Below are positions 1 through 8,201 of a DNA stretch of 26,514 nt, piece by piece. Below the pieces are notes generated by a model. That model was not told where the DNA came from, made no database searches, and saw nothing but the letters and a program-made list of their open reading frames with translations. This stretch comes from JAKFYM01 sp964416595 (GTDB lineage Bacteria; Bdellovibrionota; UBA1018; CAIPTA01). The stretch covers positions 1-26,514 of the forward strand of contig CAYQES010000031.1 of NCBI GenBank assembly GCA_964416595.1, in the 5' to 3' direction. Position 1 is the stretch's first letter. Every line of letters starts with the position of its first letter. Position numbers and translations under genes: made by a program.

Positions 1-67
1 TGGTTTACCCCTAGCCCTTTGGAGAAGGGCCACTAATAGTTCCGCCCCAGTTTAGTTTCTGGATAGT

Positions 68-412
68 GTGGGGAAAAAAATAAAGGCCGTTGAAGAGTTC
101 GCGGGGTCTCTTGGTTTAAAAAATAGCCGTTTTTTTAATGGTCGCGGAGAAGAATTCTTAAAGCGCAAAGAATTTTCCTCTGTGGATACGATCGTAATGC
201 GTGCCGTAGCTCCTCCTGAAAAAATCATGCAGTGGATAGATCCCAGCGTGCGGCGCTGGATTTTTCTCTTGGGGCCACAACAGCGGGCGCTTTGGGAAGA
301 AAAGAGAAAAGTTTGGGAGCAAAAGGAATTCGTTCTATCTCGGGAGCAGTCTTTCACTCTGCCCCACGGCCTGGGTGATAGGATTCTCCTAGAATTAAAA
401 TCCCAGAAGTAG
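68..412 (+). CDS. rsmG: 16S rRNA (guanine-N7) methyltransferase RsmG, C-terminal part
   Basis: RsmG methylates G527 of 16S rRNA using S-adenosylmethionine. The open part from the GTG at 68 encodes 114 residues, against about 200-240 for the full protein. It begins inside the SAM-binding fold: LDSVGKK, then GLKNSRFFNGRGEEF, then MRAVAPPEK, which correspond to the family's LDS-x-KK, GRxEE and SRAVAP segments. The same frame upstream encodes GLPLAL (positions 2-19), the expected motif just before LDS, but a TAG at 53-55 lies between them and the spacing is about four codons longer than in E. coli RsmG. The GTG at 68 is therefore probably not a true start. The gene is either broken or affected by a sequence error near the window edge. 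It sits just upstream of parA, as is usual for rsmG, and a parS site covers its stop codon. Confidence 0.8.
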   Translation: MGKKIKAVEEFAGSLGLKNSRFFNGRGEEFLKRKEFSSVDTIVMRAVAPPEKIMQWIDPSVRRWIFLLGPQQRALWEEKRKVWEQKEFVLSREQSFTLPHGLGDRILLELKSQK

Positions 413-426
413 TTCCACGTGGAACA
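411..426. promoter_or_regulatory. parS: parS centromere site 1
   Basis: The site holds a 14-base perfect palindrome, GTTCCACGTGGAAC (412-425), that fits the widely conserved chromosomal parS consensus TGTTNCACGTGNAACA except for the first base (A instead of T). It overlaps the rsmG stop codon (410-412) and lies about 100 bases upstream of parA. ParB is expected to load here and spread as a CTP-dependent clamp. Confidence 0.9.
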
Positions 427-435
427 GAAAAAATT

Positions 436-451
436 TGTTTCACGTGGAACA
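436..451. promoter_or_regulatory. parS: parS centromere site 2
   Basis: The 16-mer TGTTTCACGTGGAACA matches the parS consensus TGTTNCACGTGNAACA at every specified position. It starts 25 bases after the start of site 1, placing the two ParB sites about 2.4 helical turns apart. It lies between rsmG and parA, where ParB bound to it could also influence parAB transcription. Confidence 0.93.
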
Positions 452-524
452 AAGTTCTCCCATTTTTGAAATTTCACCTATATCCTTTAAAAAAGTTCGA
501 AAAAATCTCCTCTAGAGGCAAAAA

Positions 525-1343
525 ATGGGCAAAATCATTTCAATTATTAACCAAAAAGGTGGAGTAGGAAAAACAACCTCTGCGATTAATATGGCAGCCT
601 CCTTGGTTGTTGCGGAGCGTAAAACCTTACTAATTGACTTTGATCCACAGGGAAACGCTTCCAGTGGGCTGGGAATCAACACGGCAGCAGGTGAAAAAAA
701 GACCATTTACCAGGCCTTGGTGGGCCAGTGCTCTATAGAAGAGGCCATCTGCGAAACCGAGCTTCCCGGCCTATGGGTGGCACCCTCGGACCAAAACCTT
801 AGCGGCGCAGAAGTGGAATTGGTGGGGGCCATAGCAAGGGAACAAAAATTGAAGCGCCTCCTGGAGCCACTGCGAGATCGCTTCCATTATATATTGATCG
901 ATTGCCCCCCAAGTTTAGGTTTGCTCACAATCAACGCACTTACGGCCTCCGATAGTTATCTTGTGCCCATGCAGTGCGAATATTTTTCTCTAGAAGGGTT
1001 GTCACAATTAATTTCAACGGCAGGCTTGATTCAGGGCGCCTTAAATCCGCAATTAGAATTAGAGGGCATTTTATTAACGATGTTTGATTCTCGTAATAAT
1101 CTTGCGCACCAAGTGGCAGATGAAGTGCGCAAACATTTCGGCGACAAATTATTTAAAACTTCTATTCCGCGGAATGTGAAGTTGAGTGAGGCTCCTAGCC
1201 ACGGCAAGCCCGTATTGCTCTATGACATTGAATCTCGCGGCGCCCGCTCCTATCTCGAGGCCACCAAGGAGATGATCGAGAGGAATATGAAAAAAACCGT
1301 AAGCCCTGCGCCGGTATTTGAAGAGCATCATAAACAAATTTAA
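525..1343 (+). CDS. parA: Chromosome-partitioning ATPase ParA (Soj family)
   Basis: ParA is a deviant-Walker ATPase that binds DNA nonspecifically as an ATP dimer and moves ParB-parS complexes to segregate origins. The 272-residue protein has the deviant Walker A motif KGGVGKTT at residues 11-18, with the signature lysine at 11, then LLIDFDPQGNAS (Walker A' region) and ILIDCPPSLGLLTINAL (Walker B). Length and motif order are typical of chromosomal Soj/ParA and not of the longer plasmid ParA proteins with an HTH extension. An AGAGG ribosome site precedes the ATG. parB follows after 30 bases, so the two are probably co-transcribed. The two parS sites lie immediately upstream. Confidence 0.96.
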   Translation: MGKIISIINQKGGVGKTTSAINMAASLVVAERKTLLIDFDPQGNASSGLGINTAAGEKKTIYQALVGQCSIEEAICETELPGLWVAPSDQNLSGAEVELVGAIAREQKLKRLLEPLRDRFHYILIDCPPSLGLLTINALTASDSYLVPMQCEYFSLEGLSQLISTAGLIQGALNPQLELEGILLTMFDSRNNLAHQVADEVRKHFGDKLFKTSIPRNVKLSEAPSHGKPVLLYDIESRGARSYLEATKEMIERNMKKTVSPAPVFEEHHKQI

Positions 1344-1373
1344 TTTTTTAAAACTTAAAGAGGGAAAGGCAAT

Positions 1374-2357
1374 ATGAATTCTGATCAACAAAAACAAACG
1401 GCGCGTCCTGTTTTGGGCAAGGGGCTTGCTAGTTTATTGCCCGGAGCCGCCGGCAATTCGGCCCTATTGGCCAAGCAAATGATGGGCGATATCCCCCCCC
1501 CTGCGGCCCCACAAGCCACGGCTGCGCCGGAGGTGGAATTGAATTCTGCGGGAAAAGAGCGCATCCCCGGCATTACTTTGGCGGATGTGGATCAAATCAC
1601 CGTAAACCAATTTCAGCCCCGCAGAGATTTCGACGAGTCCGCCCTTGCCGAGCTCTCGGAGTCCATTAGGGCGAATGGCGTGATTCAGCCATTGATCACA
1701 AGGCGCAGTGGCGACGGTAAATTGCTTTTGATTGCCGGGGAGCGTCGTTTGCGAGCAGCAAAATTAGCGGGCCTCAAGCAAGTGCCCGTGGTGATTCGTA
1801 AATCTTCCGATAAGGAGGCGTTGGAGCTGGCCCTAATCGAAAATATCCAGCGGGAAGATTTAAATTGTGTAGATGTGGCTTTGTCTTATTTTCAGTTGTC
1901 AGAGGATTTTCAGCTCACTCAAGAAGAAATTTCTAAGCGAGTGGGTAAGGATAGGGTTTCGGTAGCCAACCATTTGCGCCTTTTAAAGCTACCTGAATCT
2001 TTTATCCAAGATTTACGCAGTGGTCGATTGAGCTTTGGTCATGGCCGCGCCATGCTCTCCCTAACGGATCCTTTAAGGCGCATGGAAATTCGTAATCTTG
2101 TTGTGGAGCGGCAGCTTTCCGTAAGGGAAACGGAGAGATTGGTGGCGGAGGCTTTGGTGCAAAGTGGAGAGGCCAAAGAAAAAAAGAAAAAGAAAGAAGA
2201 TGTTTTTGGTCCAGAGATTCAGGCCTTTACAGAGCGGTTGGGGCGATTTTTGGGCACTAGGGTAAAAACTAAGGGTGACCCATACCGCGGCGCCATTATG
2301 ATCGAATATTTTTCCAAAGAAGATTTAGAGCGCATTAGCGAACAATTGCTGCGTTGA
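1374..2357 (+). CDS. parB: Chromosome-partitioning protein ParB (CTPase clamp)
   Basis: ParB binds parS, hydrolyses CTP, slides along DNA and stimulates ParA. The 327-residue protein starts with the ParA-interacting type of N-terminus (GKGLASLLPG). It has the CTP-binding GERRLRA motif at residues 122-128, the segment ALIENIQREDLN just after it, and a central helix-turn-helix at about 182-205 (LTQEEISKRVGKDRVSVANH). A basic KEKKKKKED stretch near residue 270 links to the C-terminal dimerisation domain. A disordered Ala/Pro-rich region of roughly 40 residues separates the N-terminal peptide from the CTPase core. It is flanked by parA (30 bases upstream) and a bactofilin gene (13 bases downstream). 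Confidence 0.96.
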   Translation: MNSDQQKQTARPVLGKGLASLLPGAAGNSALLAKQMMGDIPPPAAPQATAAPEVELNSAGKERIPGITLADVDQITVNQFQPRRDFDESALAELSESIRANGVIQPLITRRSGDGKLLLIAGERRLRAAKLAGLKQVPVVIRKSSDKEALELALIENIQREDLNCVDVALSYFQLSEDFQLTQEEISKRVGKDRVSVANHLRLLKLPESFIQDLRSGRLSFGHGRAMLSLTDPLRRMEIRNLVVERQLSVRETERLVAEALVQSGEAKEKKKKKEDVFGPEIQAFTERLGRFLGTRVKTKGDPYRGAIMIEYFSKEDLERISEQLLR

Positions 2358-2370
2358 GTTGGAGTGGGTT

Positions 2371-2766
2371 ATGGCGAATAAGACAAGAATCACGGTTCCT
2401 ACGGGTGCCCACGAAGTAACGGGCGTACTTGATAAGGGGTCAGAGTTTAATGGAACCCTTAGTTTTGAGGGCGCGTTTCGCATCGGTGGCATATTTAAGG
2501 GCCGCATCTTTACCGACGATGTTTTGATCATCGGCGAGGGTGCGTCTGTGGATGCCGAGATCGAGGTGGGCACTTTAATTTTATCTGGTGAACTTAAGGG
2601 CAGCATTAAGGCGAAGGAGAGGGTGGAAATCCACTATCCAGCCGTTTTCCGGGGAAATATTCAAACTCCTTCGCTGATGGTGGCCGACGGCGTGGTTTTC
2701 GAGGGTGTTTCCCAAATGGGAAATAAGGCCTCATTTCCCGAGAGCCCCCTCGAGAGAAAACTGTAA
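2371..2766 (+). CDS. Bactofilin (polymer-forming cytoskeletal protein)
   Basis: Bactofilins self-assemble without nucleotide into beta-helical filaments used for cell shape, polar organisation or ParABS positioning. The 131-residue product consists almost wholly of the repeated beta-helix pattern: FNGTLSFEGAFRIGGIFKGRI, then VLIIGEGASVDAEIEVGTLILSGELKGSIKA, with short flexible ends. The ATG at 2371 is preferred over the TTG at 2359 because GGAG at 2361-2364 gives a well-placed ribosome site for it. The gene follows parB after 13 bases, so it is probably in the same transcript. In Myxococcus bactofilins work with ParABS, which makes a positional or scaffolding role plausible here, but that is inference. 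Confidence 0.92.
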   Translation: MANKTRITVPTGAHEVTGVLDKGSEFNGTLSFEGAFRIGGIFKGRIFTDDVLIIGEGASVDAEIEVGTLILSGELKGSIKAKERVEIHYPAVFRGNIQTPSLMVADGVVFEGVSQMGNKASFPESPLERKL

Positions 2767-2783
2767 AAAAATCCCTATGATGA

Positions 2784-2812
2784 TTGACTCCGGGGCTTGC
2801 CTTGGGTACATC
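2784..2812 (+). promoter_or_regulatory. Candidate promoter of the atp operon
   Basis: TTGACT at 2784-2789 is followed after 17 bases by TACATC at 2807-2812, in the 73-base gap between the bactofilin and the first atp gene. The -35 box is good and the -10 box is weak (three of six consensus bases). It would give a short leader ahead of the GTG at 2840. No terminator is visible before it, so readthrough from parAB is also possible. Confidence 0.3.
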
Positions 2813-2839
2813 AAATCATACTTTTTCTTCAGCATGTGA

Positions 2840-3298
2840 GTGACGATGATCGCCGACCTACAGAAACAACTTGGGATCGATTCGAGTTTTTTTTACCAAT
2901 TCGTCATTTTTATTTTCATTTTTCTTTGGCTGCGTTTTGTTTATTTTTCTCCCTTCCTTAAGTTGATTCTCCAGCGAGAGAGCCAGTCAGATGGTTTAAC
3001 GGAGGAGGCTCAAAAATTAAATGAAGAGGCCAATCGGCTGGAGGGGCTGTATCAAGAGGCCCTTGGCGCAGCTCGGAGGCGGGCCAGTGGAGAGCGGGAT
3101 ATTTTATTGGCTGCGGCCCGGAAAAAAAGCACGGATCTCACAGCGGAAGCCCGTAGCCAGGCAAAAATAAAAATGGAAACCGCGCGCGAGCAGGCGGCTC
3201 GTTCGGCTGAAAATGATTTGAATGGATTAAAATCCCAGGTGGGCCCCATTTCTTCTTTATTGGTAGAAAAGCTCATGAAAACGAAGGTGGGTCTCTAA
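2840..3298 (+). CDS. atpF': ATP synthase F0 subunit b' (first of two b-type subunits)
   Basis: This is a peripheral-stalk subunit tying F1 to the membrane part of ATP synthase. The 152-residue protein has one N-terminal membrane segment (about residues 17-36, FFYQFVIFIFIFLWLRFVYF) followed by a long charged helix rich in Glu, Lys, Arg and Ala, the typical b architecture. It differs clearly from the next gene, so the stalk is probably a b/b' heterodimer, as in cyanobacteria and many Deltaproteobacteria. The start is a GTG, and an ATG two codons later (2846) is equally possible. Its stop codon directly abuts the ATG of the next gene. Which of the two b-type genes is named b or b' is a convention I cannot settle from sequence alone. 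Confidence 0.85.
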   Translation: MTMIADLQKQLGIDSSFFYQFVIFIFIFLWLRFVYFSPFLKLILQRESQSDGLTEEAQKLNEEANRLEGLYQEALGAARRRASGERDILLAAARKKSTDLTAEARSQAKIKMETAREQAARSAENDLNGLKSQVGPISSLLVEKLMKTKVGL

Positions 3299-3787
3299 AT
3301 GTCTGTGCAGAATATGAGAGACGTTATCCCCTACGCCGCGAACTTCGGCATCGTGGTAGTGATGTTGGGCGCGATTTTGCGCAAGCCTGCCCGTAAATTT
3401 TTGTACCAGCGCCACGAAAGAATGAAAGATGCAGTAGAAAGTGCGGCTGTTGCCCATCGTAAGGCTATGGAGCGGGCGGAATCTGCCCGGAACTCTATGG
3501 CAAGGGTGGCGCAAGAAGAGGCTGCTATTTTGGCGAGGGAAAGTAGACACGCGGAAGAAGAGCGGGTGGAGATTTTGCAAAAGGCGGATCACGAGGTGCA
3601 GCGTGTTTTGCAAGAGGCTGAGCGCCTGGCTAAGGTGGAGCAAGAAGAGGCCTCCGATCGCGTGAAAGACGAATTTTTAAAGCTCGTGGTGGAGCAAACT
3701 GAAAATAATTTGCGGCAAGGCCTGAAAAAAGACGACCACTCTGCGATTTTAAAGCGCGCCCAAAATAGCATCGAGGTGGGTGTTTAA
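3299..3787 (+). CDS. atpF: ATP synthase F0 subunit b
   Basis: This is the second peripheral-stalk subunit, of 162 residues. It has one membrane segment at about 10-27 (IPYAANFGIVVVMLGAIL), then RKPARKFLYQRHERMKDAVE, which matches the family pattern of an early membrane anchor followed by KPI-x-L-x-R-x-x-I. The rest is a long charged helix with strings of EEA, QKA and LQEAE. Its ATG follows the previous stop with no gap, and its TAA overlaps the ATG of atpH by one base, so translation of the three genes is coupled. Confidence 0.9.
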   Translation: MSVQNMRDVIPYAANFGIVVVMLGAILRKPARKFLYQRHERMKDAVESAAVAHRKAMERAESARNSMARVAQEEAAILARESRHAEEERVEILQKADHEVQRVLQEAERLAKVEQEEASDRVKDEFLKLVVEQTENNLRQGLKKDDHSAILKRAQNSIEVGV

Positions 3788-4317
3788 TGGCAACGGCGGC
3801 GGCGGTATACGCAAAGGCAATGTTTGAGCTGGGGCAAGAAACCAAGCAGCTCGATGCCCTGCTAAAAGAAATAAAAGAATTTTCAGACACCATGGCGGCC
3901 AACAAAGAGTTGTACCTTGTGTTGTCTGGTGCCGGATTTAATCCCATCAGCAAACGCGCCATTTTAAAAGAAGTGCGAGAGACTATGAAGCTGTCGCCTG
4001 TGGCGTCCCGCTTTTTGGATGTCTTAGTAACCCGTGGGCGCATTTCAGATTTATCTTCTATCTTGCAAGAGCTAGAGCGATTGATCGAAAAGTCCCAGGG
4101 TGTGCAATCGGGCCAAGTGCGTACGACGATTGAATTGTCTGCGGAAGAATTGGCCTTTTTGGGAAGCGCACTATCCAAAAGAGTGGGCGGCAAGGTGAAG
4201 CTGTCGCAAGTGGTGGACCCTTCATTGTTGGGTGGTGTGGTGGCAACGGTGGCGGGAAAAACTTTCGATGCGAGCCTCCGTTCACAGCTAGAACGATTTA
4301 AGAGTGAAATGATTTAG
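3787..4317 (+). CDS. atpH: ATP synthase F1 subunit delta
   Basis: The delta subunit (OSCP equivalent) sits on top of the F1 head and holds the peripheral stalk. The 176-residue product shows the family's N-terminal helical domain (AAAVYAKAMFELGQE, a variant of the usual RYAKALFELA) and the C-terminal segment GGKVKLSQVVDPSLLGGVVA, the classical DPSLIGG signature. Length is normal. The start overlaps the stop of atpF (TAATG). atpA follows after 17 bases with an AGGAGA ribosome site. Confidence 0.95.
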   Translation: MATAAAVYAKAMFELGQETKQLDALLKEIKEFSDTMAANKELYLVLSGAGFNPISKRAILKEVRETMKLSPVASRFLDVLVTRGRISDLSSILQELERLIEKSQGVQSGQVRTTIELSAEELAFLGSALSKRVGGKVKLSQVVDPSLLGGVVATVAGKTFDASLRSQLERFKSEMI

Positions 4318-4334
4318 ATAATTAGGAGAGACGG

Positions 4335-5840
4335 ATGAAACTGCGTGCAGAAGAGATAACTCAGATCATCAAAAAACAATTGGCCGATTTCGAGGCTAAA
4401 TTGGATGTGGCCGAAACTGGTACCGTATTAGCGGTGGGAGACGGTATCGCCAAAATCTATGGCTTGGAAAATGCCCAAGCTGGTGAGTTGGTGGATTTTG
4501 GTGAAAACGTAATGGGCCTGGTGATGAACCTGGAAGAGGGTTCTGTGGGCACCGCCATTTTGGGCGACGACACTATTATTAAAGAGGGCCGTTCTGTAAA
4601 ACGCACAGGAAAAATCTTCGAAGTTCCTGTGGGTGAAGAATTGTTGGGTAGGGTGGTGAGCCCCTTGGGATTGCCCTTGGATGGCGCTGGCCCCTTGAAA
4701 TCCAAACACTCTCGCAGGGTGGAAATTAAAGCTCCGGGGATTGTGGCTAGAAAATCTGTTCATGAGCCCTTGCAAACTGGCATCAAGGCCATTGACTCCA
4801 TGATTCCCATTGGCCGTGGCCAGCGGGAGTTAATCATTGGCGATCGTCAAACGGGAAAAACGGCTATCGCTTTGGATACGATCATCAACCAAAAGGGTAA
4901 AAATGTGCATTGCTTCTATGTGGCCATCGGCCAAAAGCAATCCACGGTTGCTCAAGTGGTAGATCGCTTGAAGCGAGCTGGTGCCATGGAATATACCACG
5001 GTAATTGCTGCCACCGCTTCTGACCAAGCGCCCATTCAATATATTGCTCCTTATTCTGGCGTTACAATGGCGGAGTATTTCCGCGATTCGGGCAGACACG
5101 CTTTGATCGTTTACGACGATCTTACTAAGCAGGCGCAGGCCTATCGTCAGCTCTCCTTGCTTTTGCGCCGCCCACCCGGACGGGAAGCCTATCCCGGAGA
5201 CGTATTTTATATTCACTCTCGCCTCTTAGAGCGGGCATGCAAATTATCCGATGAAATGGGTGGCGGTAGCTTAACGGCTCTGCCCATCATTGAAACCCAA
5301 GCGGGCGACGTTTCTGCCTATATTCCTACGAACGTGATTTCTATCACCGATGGCCAGATCTTTTTGGAAAGTGATCTGTTCTATTCTGGCCAGCGGCCCG
5401 CAGTGAACGTGGGTATTTCTGTATCGCGGGTGGGTGGTAACGCCCAAACGAAAGCTATGAAGAGCGTGGCCGGAGCCCTGCGGTTGGATTTGGCTCAATA
5501 TCGGGAAAAGGCTGCCTTTGCCCAGTTCGGATCTGATTTGGATCCTGCTACACAAAAGCAATTGGCCCGTGGCCAGCGCTTGATGGAGCTTCTAAAACAA
5601 GGCCAATATTCTCCTATGGAAGTGGCTGATCAAGTGTTCGGAATTTATGCCGCGAACGCTGGACACTTGGATAAAGTGCCCGTGAATAAAGTTCGTGAGT
5701 GGGAAACAAGCTTCCTTCGCTACGCACACCAAAGCCACGGCGATCTCGTAAAAGAGGTGAGTTCTACGGGCAAGTTGGAGGCTGGCGCTAAAACTAAATT
5801 AGACAGCGCCATCCAAGAACATCTAAAGACGTTTTTGTAA
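4335..5840 (+). CDS. atpA: ATP synthase F1 subunit alpha
   Basis: The alpha subunit forms the non-catalytic nucleotide sites of the F1 hexamer. The 501-residue protein has the N-terminal beta-barrel (TGTVLAVGDGIAKIYGLENA), the P-loop GDRQTGKT at residues 169-176, and the alpha-family segments VYDDLTKQAQAYRQLSLLLRRPPGREAYPGD and PAVNVGISVSRVGGNAQ. The glutamine in the P-loop (GDRQTGKT) is typical of alpha rather than beta. No oddities were seen. It is the fourth gene of the operon, with an AGGAGA ribosome site. Confidence 0.98.
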   Translation: MKLRAEEITQIIKKQLADFEAKLDVAETGTVLAVGDGIAKIYGLENAQAGELVDFGENVMGLVMNLEEGSVGTAILGDDTIIKEGRSVKRTGKIFEVPVGEELLGRVVSPLGLPLDGAGPLKSKHSRRVEIKAPGIVARKSVHEPLQTGIKAIDSMIPIGRGQRELIIGDRQTGKTAIALDTIINQKGKNVHCFYVAIGQKQSTVAQVVDRLKRAGAMEYTTVIAATASDQAPIQYIAPYSGVTMAEYFRDSGRHALIVYDDLTKQAQAYRQLSLLLRRPPGREAYPGDVFYIHSRLLERACKLSDEMGGGSLTALPIIETQAGDVSAYIPTNVISITDGQIFLESDLFYSGQRPAVNVGISVSRVGGNAQTKAMKSVAGALRLDLAQYREKAAFAQFGSDLDPATQKQLARGQRLMELLKQGQYSPMEVADQVFGIYAANAGHLDKVPVNKVREWETSFLRYAHQSHGDLVKEVSSTGKLEAGAKTKLDSAIQEHLKTFL

Positions 5841-5861
5841 GTGAAGGAGTAAGGGTTCCAC

Positions 5862-6737
5862 ATGGCATCCGGCAAGGATTTAAAAAGACGAATTGCCAGC
5901 GTGAAGAGCACGCAGCAGATCACCAAGGCCATGAAAATGGTGGCGGCCTCTCGCTTGCGGCGTTCCCAAGAAGCTATAGTGAGGGCCCGTCCTTTTGCGG
6001 AAGCCATTCGCACATCGGTGCAGAATCTAATTCAGCACGAAGAGATTCGTGAGTTTCATCCCCTGCTTACGCGCCGAGAAGTAAAAAAGATAAATGTAAT
6101 CTTGATCACTTCTGATCGTGGCTTGTGTGGTGGATTTAACTCGAATCTAGTTCGTAAGGCCGAGCAGCTCTACCGCGCGGAGGCTTCGAAATATGAGAAG
6201 TTTACGTTTACTTGCATCGGTAAAAAGGGCTATGAATTTCTCAATTTACGAAATATTCCCGTGCGGGAATATTTCCAAGATTTTCAGAAAACTCTCACCT
6301 ACGCTAAAGTGCAAGCCATCGCCAATGAGATGATTGAAAGCTACCAAAGGGGAGAAGTAGATGAAATTCGGATTATTTTTTCCGAATTCCGCAGTGCCGT
6401 TTCCCAAGTTCCTACAGTGCAAACCCTATTGCCCGTAAGCCAAGCGGAAGCCGATGCCAATAAAATTCCAGCCCCTTCCGTAGATTTTCTTTACGAGCCC
6501 AGCCAAGAATTCATTTTAGCGGCCATCTTGCCCCGTTATTTCAAAGCGAAACTGTACCGTGGATTGTTGGAGTCTGCGGCCAGTGAACATGGTGCCCGTA
6601 TGGCGGCCATGGATAGCGCCACTAAAAATGCTGGCGAAATGATTCGCAAACTTACTCTGGAATACAATAAAGTTCGTCAGGCCAATATTACCAAAGAGTT
6701 GCTGGAAATCGTTTCCGGGGCCGAAGCGCTGAAATAA
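5862..6737 (+). CDS. atpG: ATP synthase F1 subunit gamma
   Basis: The gamma subunit is the central rotor shaft. The 291-residue protein has the conserved N-terminal helix (KRRIASVKSTQQITKAMKMV), the middle segment VILITSDRGLCGGFNSNL, and the C-terminal helix region SEHGARMAAMDSATKNAGEMI, which together are diagnostic. Length is typical. An AAGGG sequence lies about six bases before the ATG, with a further AAGGAG upstream. It lies between atpA and atpD in the standard A-G-D order. Confidence 0.98.
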   Translation: MASGKDLKRRIASVKSTQQITKAMKMVAASRLRRSQEAIVRARPFAEAIRTSVQNLIQHEEIREFHPLLTRREVKKINVILITSDRGLCGGFNSNLVRKAEQLYRAEASKYEKFTFTCIGKKGYEFLNLRNIPVREYFQDFQKTLTYAKVQAIANEMIESYQRGEVDEIRIIFSEFRSAVSQVPTVQTLLPVSQAEADANKIPAPSVDFLYEPSQEFILAAILPRYFKAKLYRGLLESAASEHGARMAAMDSATKNAGEMIRKLTLEYNKVRQANITKELLEIVSGAEALK

Positions 6738-6756
6738 TTTTCAATAGGAGAACGCA

Positions 6757-8184
6757 ATGTCTGCACAAGCAATGGACTCTAAAGTTGGAAGGATCAAACA
6801 AATTCTTGGTCCCGTAGTCGACGTGGAATTTCCCAGTGGAAAGCTTCCCGCTATCTATGATGCCGTGAGAATCACCAACCCTGCGATCGATAAGCGTAAG
6901 GGCAACTTGGTGGCCGAAGTGGCGCAACACTTGGGAGAAAACACGGTTCGCTGCATCGCCATGGATACCACCGAGGGCTTGGTGCGCGGAATGGATGTGG
7001 TGAACACAGAAGAGCAAATTCTTACTCCAGTGGGCCCCGAAGCTTTGGGCCGCATTCTTAACGTAGTGGGCGAGCCCGTGGACGAGCAAGGCCCCGTGAA
7101 TGCTAAGAAATTTTATCCCATCCACCGCTCTCCTCCAAAATTTACGGATCAGAGTGTGGCCGCTGAGCCCTTCTGGACGGGGATCAAAGTGATCGATTTG
7201 CTCGCCCCCTATACTAAGGGCGGAAAAATCGGATTGTTCGGTGGAGCCGGTGTGGGCAAAACTGTATTGATCCAAGAGCTTATCAACAACGTGGCCACTC
7301 AGCACGGCGGCTACTCTGTGTTCGCTGGTGTGGGCGAGCGCACCCGGGAAGGAAACGATCTCTGGATGGAGATGAAAGAGTCTGGCGTATTGGCTAAGAC
7401 AGCTTTGATTTTCGGTCAGATGAACGAGCCGCCCGGAGCCCGGGCACGGGTTGCACTAACGGGCCTTTCTGTGGCGGAATATTTCCGTGATGAAGAAAAC
7501 CAAGACGTACTTTTCTTTGTAGATAATATCTTCCGTTTCACCCAAGCTGGATCCGAAGTGTCGGCCCTTTTGGGCCGTATTCCTTCCGCTGTGGGTTACC
7601 AACCTACCTTGGGAACAGAGATGGGGGAGTTGCAAGAGCGCATCACCTCCACCAATAAAGGATCAATTACTTCCATTCAGGCCGTATACGTTCCTGCGGA
7701 CGATTATACGGACCCCGCTCCTGCTACAACCTTTGCTCACTTGGATGCCACAACGAACTTGAGCCGCCAAATCGCAGAGTTGGGAATTTATCCTGCCGTG
7801 GATCCCCTGGCTTCCACGAGTCGGATTCTTTCTCCTGATGTAGTGGGAGAAGAACACTATCGTGTGGCTCGCTGGGTGCAGTCCACCCTGCAGCGGTACC
7901 GTGAATTGCAAGATATCATCGCCATTTTAGGTATGGATGAATTGTCTGAAGAAGATAAGTTGGCCGTGTCTCGCGCTCGTAAGTGCCAGCGTTTCTTGTC
8001 GCAGCCTTTCTTCGTAGCCGAGCAATTCACTGGTTTCCCTGGAAAATTCGTAAAAATCGAAGACACGATCCGCGGCTTCCGTGAAGTGTTAGAAGGCAAA
8101 CATGACAATTTGCCAGAGCAAGCCTTCTTGTACGTGGGCACCATTGAAGAAGCGCTCGAAAAAGCGGAAAAACTGAAAGCATAA
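6757..8184 (+). CDS. atpD: ATP synthase F1 subunit beta (catalytic)
   Basis: The beta subunit carries the catalytic sites for ATP synthesis and hydrolysis. The 475-residue protein has the P-loop GGAGVGKT at residues 162-169, the GERTREGNDLW segment, VLFFVDNIFRFTQAGSEVSALLGR with the Walker B aspartate, the catch-loop region VPADDYTDPAPATTFAHLDA, and the DELSEED motif (of DELSEED type) that contacts gamma. All key residues seem intact. It is preceded by TAGGAGA. An in-frame ATG five codons downstream is a possible alternative start. Confidence 0.98.
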   Translation: MSAQAMDSKVGRIKQILGPVVDVEFPSGKLPAIYDAVRITNPAIDKRKGNLVAEVAQHLGENTVRCIAMDTTEGLVRGMDVVNTEEQILTPVGPEALGRILNVVGEPVDEQGPVNAKKFYPIHRSPPKFTDQSVAAEPFWTGIKVIDLLAPYTKGGKIGLFGGAGVGKTVLIQELINNVATQHGGYSVFAGVGERTREGNDLWMEMKESGVLAKTALIFGQMNEPPGARARVALTGLSVAEYFRDEENQDVLFFVDNIFRFTQAGSEVSALLGRIPSAVGYQPTLGTEMGELQERITSTNKGSITSIQAVYVPADDYTDPAPATTFAHLDATTNLSRQIAELGIYPAVDPLASTSRILSPDVVGEEHYRVARWVQSTLQRYRELQDIIAILGMDELSEEDKLAVSRARKCQRFLSQPFFVAEQFTGFPGKFVKIEDTIRGFREVLEGKHDNLPEQAFLYVGTIEEALEKAEKLKA

Positions 8185-8201
8185 GTCGAGTTGAGGAGCG
8201 A

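Noticed and set aside
466..493. TTGAAA and TTAAAA as a parA promoter
   Set aside because: The -10 box is poor in an A/T-rich stretch where such matches are frequent. A promoter is likely in this gap but its exact position cannot be set.
4428..4775. Long open frames antisense to atpA and other atp genes (also 6688-7305 and 3630-4193)
   Set aside because: They lie fully opposite strongly conserved genes, show no recognisable motifs and are explained by the codon composition of the coding strand.
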